9,215 nt of DNA from Caldifarciminota bacterium UBA3073. Lineage in GTDB: Bacteria > Hydrothermota > UBA3073. The translations under genes and the position numbers were made by a program. Below the pieces are notes generated by a model. The model did not search any database and had not been told where the DNA came from. It saw only the letters and a program-made list of their open reading frames with translations. Of this stretch, positions 1-4,171 are shown in pieces (position 1 is the first letter of the stretch; each line of letters opens with the position of its first letter). The stretch lies in NCBI GenBank assembly GCA_002366725.1, contig DFBT01000009.1, positions 1 through 9,215 of the forward strand, given 5' to 3'.

Positions 1-107
1 GAAAAGACCGGTCTCTCGCTTCTCCAGTCTCCCGTCTTAAATTTTCTTGAAGTTCCACCTTCATCGATTGTGCAGCCTATTGGCAGTTCTTTCCATCCCT
101 CTTTCAT
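1..107 (-). CDS. porD: 2-oxoacid (pyruvate) ferredoxin oxidoreductase delta subunit, N-terminal part
   Basis: Partial gene; only the first 35 codons lie in the window and the rest runs off the left edge. The ATG at 107-105 overlaps the porC stop in an ATGA junction, with a GGAGG inside the last porC codons acting as ribosome binding site, so the two are translationally coupled. The peptide begins MKEGWKELPIG and continues with EGGTSRKFKTGDWRSERP. This is the typical N-terminal arm of PorD, the small subunit that carries two [4Fe-4S] clusters and feeds electrons to ferredoxin. The cluster cysteines would lie beyond the edge. The order C-D, presumably followed by porA and porB outside the window, matches Thermotoga-type operons. 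Substrate (pyruvate or a branched-chain 2-oxoacid) cannot be told from this piece. Confidence 0.88.
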   Translation of the reverse strand, partial: MKEGWKELPIGCTIDEGGTSRKFKTGDWRSERPVF

Positions 108-676
108 ACTACCTCCTCGTATGCCCTTTTTATGGACTTAATATTGCCCTCAACAACTTTCGGTCTATCCCTGAACTTCGCCTTCAACTTCTCCGTGACA
201 TCCTTCATAAATCTATCGAAGTCAAGGATACTCGTAACCCCGACAACTGCTCCAAGCATGGGGGTATTTGGTATCTCCCTTCCTATGGTTTCCCTCGATA
301 TACCGGATGCGTCAACGGTATATACCTTTATACCCTTCAAACCATACTCCGAGATTATTTCATCCGTGGTGGATTTCGTGTTGACGAGGAGAATCCCATC
401 CTTACCGAGACCCTTTGTTACAGGCTGCGTCTTCATAAGAGTCTCATCAAGGACCACCACGACATCCGGATTCTTGACCCCGGAGTGTATATGTATGGGC
501 TCATCGGATAGACGGTTGAACGCCTGCACGGGTGCTCCCATACGCTCGGGACCGTATTCTGGGAATGCCTGAATATACTTACCCGTCGCCATGGCGGCGT
601 TACCGAAGAGCAGTGCCGCAGTCTTTGCCCCCTGTCCTCCCCTTCCATGCCACCTTATCTCAAACGGCTTTTTCAT
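104..676 (-). CDS. porC: 2-oxoacid (pyruvate) ferredoxin oxidoreductase gamma subunit
   Basis: A complete 190-residue gamma subunit of a cytoplasmic 2-oxoacid:ferredoxin oxidoreductase, which converts 2-oxoacid plus CoA to acyl-CoA, CO2 and reduced ferredoxin. The glycine-rich motif IRWHGRGGQGAKTAA lies near residues 7-21. The segment AFPEYGPERMGAPVQAFNR, around 37-55, is typical of the POR_N/gamma family, and the length is normal. I chose the ATG at 676-674 because AAAGGGGG lies just upstream and the family begins close to the RWHGRGGQG motif; the open frame extends 13 codons further up but without a ribosome site. The end overlaps porD by four bases. The gene is first in its operon. Its leader can form a hairpin that includes the Shine-Dalgarno (described separately). 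Confidence 0.93.
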   Translation of the reverse strand: MKKPFEIRWHGRGGQGAKTAALLFGNAAMATGKYIQAFPEYGPERMGAPVQAFNRLSDEPIHIHSGVKNPDVVVVLDETLMKTQPVTKGLGKDGILLVNTKSTTDEIISEYGLKGIKVYTVDASGISRETIGREIPNTPMLGAVVGVTSILDFDRFMKDVTEKLKAKFRDRPKVVEGNIKSIKRAYEEVV

Positions 677-726
677 ATTACCCCCTTTCAGGTAACTTGT
701 TATGTAAAATATCAACCGCAGATGCC
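674..726 (-). promoter_or_regulatory. porC leader with hairpin overlapping the ribosome binding site
   Basis: On the minus strand TTACC (695-691) can pair with GGTAA (682-678) around an eight-base loop, and the 3' arm ends two bases before the porC ATG. The Shine-Dalgarno AAAGGGGG lies in the loop and 3' arm, so the fold could hide it. A leader of the same geometry, about three-quarters identical by hand alignment, lies at 3467-3517. The promoter is not clear. TTGATT-17-TATATA in the AT-rich upstream stretch is possible but weak. Confidence 0.4.
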
Positions 727-806
727 ATATATATGATATTAAATATCAAAAATCAAATATCAAAATGACAAATCAAAACTTAAAAATGATGACTAAAAAA
801 ACATCA
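727..806. repeat. AT-rich spacer with short internal repeats
   Basis: Very AT-rich stretch between porC and the transposase relic, built of near-repeats of AAATATCAAA and AAATCAAA with a GATATT/AATATC dyad. There is no coding frame. It may hold the por promoter, but the low complexity makes any -10/-35 call unreliable. Confidence 0.45.
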
Positions 807-824
807 GGGTCGGGTCTTCAGATT
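807..824 (+). repeat. Short motif copy a, GGGTCGGGTCTTCAGATT
   Basis: Variant of the GGGTCAGGTCTTGACATT motif that recurs through 807-3566. It directly abuts the stop codon of the transposase relic (the TAA at 825-823 overlaps it) and faces copy b at 1091-1105 in the opposite direction. The pair reads as imperfect terminal inverted repeats of a roughly 300-base relic. Confidence 0.55.
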
Positions 825-1071
825 ACACTTTACTTTGACTTAGTTTCTTTTCTATCCTGCTGATTTCTATTTGTGCTGTCTTATCCAGTTTAAGACGGGC
901 TGTGTTTTGAGTGATGGCGGTATACCCAACCTCAAAATAATCGGCGATCTCTTTCAATGGAACATCTGTATGCTTTTTTACGAGATACATTGCAGTCTTG
1001 CGGGGCAAAAAATTTTACCCTCTATAAGAGAGAACCATTATATCAACCCCTATAGACAAAGGTCTCGCCAT
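823..1071 (-). pseudogene. Relic of a REP-associated Y1 transposase (RAYT) keeping the start and the DnaA-like C-terminal domain
   Basis: The ATG at 1071 begins MARPLSI, which matches the usual RAYT start (MARPLRIEFPGA...). After 18 codons comes an in-frame TAA (1017-1015). The same frame continues to 823 as PRKTAMYLVKKHTDVPLKEI followed by ADYFEVGYTAITQNTARLK. This is the helix-turn-helix of the DnaA C-terminal type often fused to the end of RAYT proteins. The HUH catalytic core (HxH and the tyrosine helix) is missing. A full protein would be several times longer, so the coding part is internally deleted and cannot transpose by itself. A TTG at 1008 opens a 61-codon frame, but no ribosome site precedes it. 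The relic is flanked by inverted motif copies. Family assignment rests on motif recognition; the N-terminal match is short. Confidence 0.6.
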
Positions 1072-1090
1072 TTTTGTTATACTTGTTATG

Positions 1091-1105
1091 TGAAGACATG
1101 ACCCT
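1091..1105 (-). repeat. Short motif copy b, inverted, AGGGTCATGTCTTCA
   Basis: Minus-strand copy of the window's repeated motif. It is 20 bases upstream of the relic's ATG and just after the stop of the outer-membrane protein gene. It shares GGGTC..GTCTTCA with copy a at 807-824, in the opposite direction. Confidence 0.5.
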
Positions 1106-1117
1106 TCTGCAAACATA

Positions 1118-2236
1118 TTAACGATATGTAAGAGAAAAGATTAAATTGGTCTCTTTCTTGTCTTTTGGGTTAATCAATCTACTACTTGCCAAGGCTAAAT
1201 TCAACTCAAAATGTTTATAAACCAATCCCATACCTCCCGTCAAGAATATTTGGTCTCTCCTTACACCAGTAGTAAGAGGCGATGGCTCGTTGTATAACCC
1301 AATCCTTAAAGCAAGATTATCTCTCATAAGATATTCAAGCCCTATCCTCTGCTGGAAGATATCTCGTACATACTCGGGATTAGCTGATTCTTCTCCCCAC
1401 TTAAAACTTATCCCACTCCATTTTGTAAAATTAATGTCGGCATTAAGTAATATTTTGGGTAATACCCTTGCAGATATCCCAGCCCCTATAAACAAAGGCA
1501 GAGTCTCTTCTACTTTAGTTCCCCCAATAATGCCTTTTATTGGAAGAAGATTGTATTTCATAACAAAACCAACTCCTAAATTCTCATGAGGTTTACACAA
1601 AATCCCTATATCCCCTCCAAAACCATGCCCACTTTCTGTTATGTAGCTGCGATCTTTGCCTTTTTTGTAATCAGTAATTATCCCGTCTCGTTTAAAAAAA
1701 TAATTTAAATTTATGCCCACGGAAACATATGGGTTCATCTTGTAAGCCATAGAAACAGTAGTGGTGTAGAATCTTGTGTAATCCATGGTATCAAATTTAT
1801 TACCAGTACCTTCAGGGTGTTCTGGGGTAGTTTCTTCCATATCTCTAACTATTGCATAAAGATCGTAAGGTATATACTCACTTATACACCAAACAGTCTT
1901 TTCGGTTGGAATTACAAAACCGATATAAGAAGGGAAATAATGGGAGGTCTCGTATAACAGGTTGGGTGTTGTCTTCCGCTCCCAGGTATAAAATACCTCT
2001 CCTTCAGAGATTTCTGCGGCGGCTAGAACTGTGAGTTTGTTGATTTGTACAAGTCCTGCGGGATTCCAGTACACAGCAGTGGGATCGTCTGCGATTCCCA
2101 CGAAAGATCCGCCCATTCCTATAGCCTTTGCTCCAATATCATTGCGATTATAAAAAGACCAGTTAGAATAGGCTGTAGCACTCCCTTGCAACAATATCAG
2201 AACAATCACACTCCACAATATTATATTTCTTGCCAT
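1118..2236 (-). CDS. PorV/FadL-like outer-membrane beta-barrel protein
   Basis: An intact protein of about 372 residues. It has an N-terminal signal peptide (MARNIILWSVIVLILLQG then SATA, likely cut near residue 22). The mature start contains GAKAIGMGGSFVGIADD followed by PTAVYWNPAGL, around residues 35-62. This is the signature of the OMPP1/FadL/TodX group that also includes PorV and PorQ of type IX secretion and UPF0164. The rest alternates polar and hydrophobic residues as in beta strands and ends FSLTYR. It should sit in the outer membrane as a transport or secretion barrel. The start is ATG 2236 or TTG 2242, two codons upstream; neither has a convincing Shine-Dalgarno and no good promoter is visible. 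It lies between motif copies, so it may have come with the island. Whether it is a true PorV or another FadL-like channel cannot be told here. Confidence 0.75.
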   Translation of the reverse strand: MARNIILWSVIVLILLQGSATAYSNWSFYNRNDIGAKAIGMGGSFVGIADDPTAVYWNPAGLVQINKLTVLAAAEISEGEVFYTWERKTTPNLLYETSHYFPSYIGFVIPTEKTVWCISEYIPYDLYAIVRDMEETTPEHPEGTGNKFDTMDYTRFYTTTVSMAYKMNPYVSVGINLNYFFKRDGIITDYKKGKDRSYITESGHGFGGDIGILCKPHENLGVGFVMKYNLLPIKGIIGGTKVEETLPLFIGAGISARVLPKILLNADINFTKWSGISFKWGEESANPEYVRDIFQQRIGLEYLMRDNLALRIGLYNEPSPLTTGVRRDQIFLTGGMGLVYKHFELNLALASSRLINPKDKKETNLIFSLTYR

Positions 2237-2291
2237 TTCCAATTTTTTACTTTAATCCACACAAAAGTCAGTTAAACAACGGGTGAACAAT

Positions 2292-2310
2292 GGGATCAGG
2301 TCTTGACATT
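2292..2310 (+). repeat. Short motif copy c, GGGATCAGGTCTTGACATT
   Basis: Shares TCAGGTCTTGACATTA with copy d at 3225-3243 in the same orientation. On the minus strand it supplies the last codons (NVKT) and the TGA stop of the lipase fragment, so it sits exactly at that gene's 3' break. Confidence 0.7.
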
Positions 2311-3240
2311 AAACACTTCCAATCTCTTTTTAATCAATCCATCCATGTCATAAATACGGAAACTTAAATAATAAGGACTTTCTGTATACATATTGGGGTT
2401 TATAATTAGTACAGGGTCTCCAGGACAATCTTTAGTATACTGATATATGGGAAATGCCTTTACAAGATAGTCGTCTCCACTGCCTACCATCTCTACCAGT
2501 GTTATCAATGCTAAATTGTAATTGTTTATGTTTGAATAAATACGAATTGCTCCACCATCTGCATTGTTACCAGGCCAACAATTTGGATAAGAAGTTGGCC
2601 CTCCTGTTGCGTAAGCACCGTTATGTGATATATCATCATCAATCACCCACTTCTTGATGAATTCGGTGGTGTAGGTGCAGGTAGGAAGTGCAAGCTTCGC
2701 CACTCTATCATAACTATGCTGTGCATAAATAGTGGGATTGAATTGAGCAGAGCTCATTTGAACTTGTGCTACTGTTACCACTCTATCATTTGGTTCACTC
2801 ACTCCAAAACGACCTTTATTCCCCGAGATTGTCGCCATTTTATCAATAAGATTCTCATAACCAAGAAGGTCGCACCATTTTCCTTCTTGACCAGTTTGAG
2901 TATCCCTGAATGTTATGGAACCTTCTGATTCTACATCCATTTCCCAAACCTCTCCAACTCTTTGCCAATCTTTGTCATCTGTCGTAATTTCGTATATCCA
3001 TTCGCCGAGGGTGTGATCATACGGGTGATTTGGAGTCCCTGCCATAAGGAGTTTTCGCACTCTTTGATTTACAGGAATAGAGTCTGTAGGGTCTGCAGGA
3101 TTGGGTATTTTATAGAATTTTATAGCAGCCCTTGCTGCCAATCCACCCATTGAATGGGCAACTAAATCTACCTTTGCATTGGGGTTGTCTGGCCAATTAT
3201 CTCCATAGCATGAGAGGAATATCAGGGTCAGGTCTTGACA
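2296..3240 (-). pseudogene. Secreted lipase-like alpha/beta hydrolase, truncated at the 5' end and probably the 3' end
   Basis: Open frame of about 314 codons with no usable start. It emerges from the TAA at 3243-3241 inside a repeat copy. The nucleophile elbow AHSMGG (Ser codon 3153-3151) follows KVDLV, the usual strand before a lipase GxSxG motif. EPNDRVV and then AQHSYDRVA, further on, fit the acidic and histidine members of the triad. The ATG at 3150 is the methionine of that elbow and cannot be the true start, because it would exclude the serine. The signal peptide, first strands and oxyanion region are gone. The C-terminus SFRIYDMDGLIKKRLEV resembles the middle of a FlgD-like sorting domain. 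It stops at once in NVKT-TGA supplied by the other repeat copy, so the tail is probably lost too. The core is otherwise free of stops, so the breakage may be recent. Confidence 0.7.
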
Positions 3241-3243
3241 TTA
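3225..3243 (+). repeat. Short motif copy d, GGGTCAGGTCTTGACATTA
   Basis: Direct repeat of copy c. It marks the 5' break of the lipase fragment. On the minus strand an ATG at 3248-3246, preceded by AGGGGAAAG, reads MSNVKT and ends at TGA 3230-3228 in the motif. The old start region therefore now gives only a six-codon peptide. Confidence 0.7.
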
Positions 3244-3291
3244 GACATTTTTAGCTTCTTTCCCCTAATTTTCCCTCTAACATTCTGCTAT

Positions 3292-3320
3292 ATTATACCC
3301 CAAAATCTCCCACTTGTCAA
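3292..3320 (-). promoter_or_regulatory. Consensus sigma-70 promoter facing the broken lipase gene
   Basis: TTGACA at 3320-3315, a 17-base spacer, and TATAAT at 3297-3292: a perfect vegetative promoter on the minus strand. Transcription would start near 3285 and run through repeat copy d into the lipase fragment and on to the outer-membrane protein gene. It may be the original lipase promoter, or it may belong to a mobile sequence. Confidence 0.75.
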
Positions 3321-3370
3321 ACAGAAAATCGCCTTCTTCCAAAATTTCATTTACCCCACCCTCACAGAAT

Positions 3371-3469
3371 CTACCTAAAGATTATCAACTGCATTCCGGT
3401 TGATTTCAACACTATTCCTCCAGGCAATACTTGAATACTTGAGCCTGACCCCATTAAGCCCGTTTTCAT
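3371..3469 (-). other. 32-codon open frame attached to the orphan leader
   Basis: From the ATG at 3469 the frame reads MKTGLMGSGSSIQV and ends at TAG 3373-3371. A strong GGGAGG lies just upstream. The frame reads straight through an inverted motif copy, and the product resembles nothing I recognise. It is more likely a leader fused to foreign sequence than a gene. Bases 3244-3557, which hold no recognisable gene, are otherwise covered by the promoter, hairpin, leader and repeat entries. Confidence 0.2.
3439..3452 (-). repeat. Short motif copy e, inverted, GGGGTCAGGCTCAA
   Basis: Minus-strand variant of the motif, eight codons or fewer after the orphan-leader ATG. It shares GGGTCAGG with copies d and f and then diverges (CTCAAGTATT in place of TCTTGACATT), so it may belong to a second subfamily. 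Confidence 0.45.
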
Positions 3470-3517
3470 ATTACCTCCCATTGGGTAATCTGATATGTAA
3501 TATCAACTGTACCTGCC
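3467..3517 (-). promoter_or_regulatory. Orphan leader resembling the porC leader
   Basis: On the minus strand, GTTGATATT, ACATA, TTACC and GGTAATATGAAAA occur in the same order and nearly the same spacing as before porC. ATTACC (3489-3484) pairs with GGTAAT (3475-3470) around an eight-base loop that carries part of the Shine-Dalgarno GGGAGG, directly before ATG 3469. No recognisable gene follows. Confidence 0.45.
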
Positions 3518-3527
3518 AGCGGGCAGG
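3512..3527. repeat. GC-rich hairpin CCTGCC-AGCG-GGCAGG
   Basis: Perfect six-base-pair palindrome with a four-base loop. It lies between ybaB and the orphan leader and has no T-tract on either side, so it is not an ordinary terminator. Short GC-rich palindromes next to RAYT-type motifs are the usual form of REP elements. Confidence 0.5.
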
Positions 3528-3535
3528 AAAGCGTG

Positions 3536-3555
3536 CCCGACCGAAAATGGTCGGG
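3536..3555. repeat. GC-rich hairpin CCCGACC-GAAAAT-GGTCGGG
   Basis: Perfect seven-base-pair palindrome with a six-base loop, three bases before the ybaB stop. Its right arm runs directly into motif copy f, so palindrome and motif form one composite unit, as in a REP sequence. It could slow or end ybaB transcription, but it lacks a U-run. Confidence 0.5.
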
Positions 3556-3568
3556 GGTCAGGTAAGAC
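3553..3568 (+). repeat. Short motif copy f, GGGGGTCAGGTAAGAC, at the ybaB stop
   Basis: Shares GGGTCAGGT with copies c and d, then differs by one or two bases (AAGAC for CTTGAC). Read on the minus strand, it gives ACC TGA, the stop of ybaB, in the same phase as the stops supplied by copies c and d. Confidence 0.45.
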
Positions 3569-3866
3569 CGATGTCCATACCACCCGTTGCCTCCTTTACT
3601 TTCTCCTGGGCGATCTCCTGCGCTTTCTTTCTTGCCTCGTTTGCTGCCGAGAGAATGAGGTCCTCAAGGAGTGATTTGTCTTTCATTTTTATGAGTTCTG
3701 GAGCAATCTCAATCTTGACTATCTCCTGGTTACCATTTACAACAACCCTTACCAGACCGCCGCCTGATGTTACCTCTGCTGTTTCCTTTCTGAGGTCGTC
3801 CTGCATCTGGGTTATAACCTTCTGTATCTCCTGAAAATTCTTCAGGAGTCCCAAAAGATTTTTCAT
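3558..3866 (-). CDS. ybaB: YbaB/EbfC family nucleoid-associated DNA-binding protein
   Basis: A 102-residue cytoplasmic protein of the YbaB/EbfC family, small dimers that bind DNA and are normally encoded directly after dnaX and before recR. The N-terminal helix (MKNLLGLLKNFQEIQKVITQ), the central SGGGLVRVVVNGNQEIVKIEI strands and the long C-terminal helix ending in KVKEATGGMDIG are all present. The AAAGGAGGGCAACA before the ATG is a strong ribosome site. The family usually ends in a short PGLF-like tail. Here the protein stops at GLT, with TGA inside a repeat copy, so the last few residues may have been replaced. recR is not found downstream. An upstream small frame overlaps the ATG by four bases. 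Confidence 0.92.
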   Translation of the reverse strand: MKNLLGLLKNFQEIQKVITQMQDDLRKETAEVTSGGGLVRVVVNGNQEIVKIEIAPELIKMKDKSLLEDLILSAANEARKKAQEIAQEKVKEATGGMDIGLT

Positions 3867-3955
3867 TGTTGCCCTCCTTTAGAATCTGTTTGACGGAAAT
3901 ATCGTTCTATACGCGGATAAATACGACGGGAGACTCTGGGATTCTCCCCCTCCAA
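3863..3955 (-). CDS. Possible small protein coupled to ybaB (30 residues)
   Basis: A TTG at 3955 with GAGGTGA five bases upstream opens a frame reading MEGENPRVSRRIYPRIERYF and continuing RQTDSKGGQQ. Its TGA overlaps the ybaB ATG as ATGA. A GTG three codons further up is an alternative start. Ribosome site, overlap and basic composition favour a translated frame. The length is so small that chance is a real alternative. I recognise no family, and it could simply be a leader peptide. Confidence 0.3.
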   Translation of the reverse strand: MEGENPRVSRRIYPRIERYFRQTDSKGGQQ

Positions 3956-3982
3956 TGTGTTCACCTCTTGTTGTAATCCTTG

Positions 3983-4076
3983 CTATCTTCGCCTGCCTGT
4001 CCATTCCATTCGGCCATACGGCTCGTATGAGATGCTGTGCAACGGATCCGCAGGGAACGGTGGACAGGGTAGATAG
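3983..4076 (-). ncRNA. Possible structured RNA between dnaX and ybaB
   Basis: Bases 3983-3988 and 4071-4076 (CTATCT/AGATAG), 3997-4003 and 4061-4067 (CTGTCCA/TGGACAG), and 4004-4007 with 4054-4057 pair in nested order to form a long stem. Inside are the hairpin CATACG-GCT-CGTATG (4015-4029) and the palindrome CGGATCCG (4043-4050). A promoter-like sequence sits just upstream on the minus strand. I looked for the SRP RNA core (GGTCAGG..GGAAGG.AGCAGCC), tmRNA and T-box motifs and did not see them. It could be an independent RNA or a regulatory leader of ybaB. The rest of 3867-4171 holds only the small frame and the dyad listed next. Confidence 0.35.
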
Positions 4077-4088
4077 ATATAATCCCCG

Positions 4089-4118
4089 CCCCGTTAGATA
4101 GGAAATTATCTAAAGGGG
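4089..4118. repeat. Strong dyad CCCC-g-TTAGATA / TATCTAA-a-GGGG
   Basis: Eleven paired bases with one mismatch around a six-base loop. It overlaps the -10 of a minus-strand promoter-like sequence (4133-4105). In DNA it could be an operator. In a dnaX read-through transcript it could be a processing or pausing hairpin, but no T-tract follows on the minus strand. Confidence 0.45.
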
Positions 4119-4133
4119 TGAATGGTTTTTCAA
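4105..4133 (-). promoter_or_regulatory. Promoter-like sequence downstream of dnaX
   Basis: TTGAAA at 4133-4128, a 17-base spacer and GATAAT at 4110-4105, pointing at the structured region and ybaB. Ten of the twelve consensus positions match. Use would give ybaB a transcript independent of dnaX. Confidence 0.5.
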
Positions 4134-4171
4134 CGCATAATTTGGGATTATTATCTCCGTGGTTCCTTGGA

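Noticed and set aside
47..572. Plus-strand frames of 146-154 codons
   Set aside because: They lie antisense to porD/porC, whose minus-strand frame has clear family motifs; composition of the plus frames is not protein-like.
677..715. Thirteen-codon N-terminal extension of porC
   Set aside because: No ribosome site before it; the internal ATG at 676 has AAAGGGGG and matches the family start.
735..806. CRISPR-like or tandem repeat array
   Set aside because: The repeated AAATATCAAA words are short, irregular and without spacers; simple AT-rich low complexity explains them.
2296..3150. Lipase frame started at the ATG at 3150 as an intact gene
   Set aside because: That methionine is part of the AHSMGG nucleophile elbow; starting there removes the catalytic serine.
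3972..4028. Short frame MAEWNGQAGEDSKDYNKR on the minus strand
   Set aside because: Eighteen codons without a ribosome site, lying wholly within the paired region; the structural reading explains the sequence better.
3972..4060. SRP RNA or group II intron domain V in the dnaX-ybaB spacer
   Set aside because: A GACAGG..CGAAGATAGCA stretch and a GAGCCGTATG stretch resemble parts of each, but the SRP apical helix and the intron's pairing ACGGTTC strand are absent.
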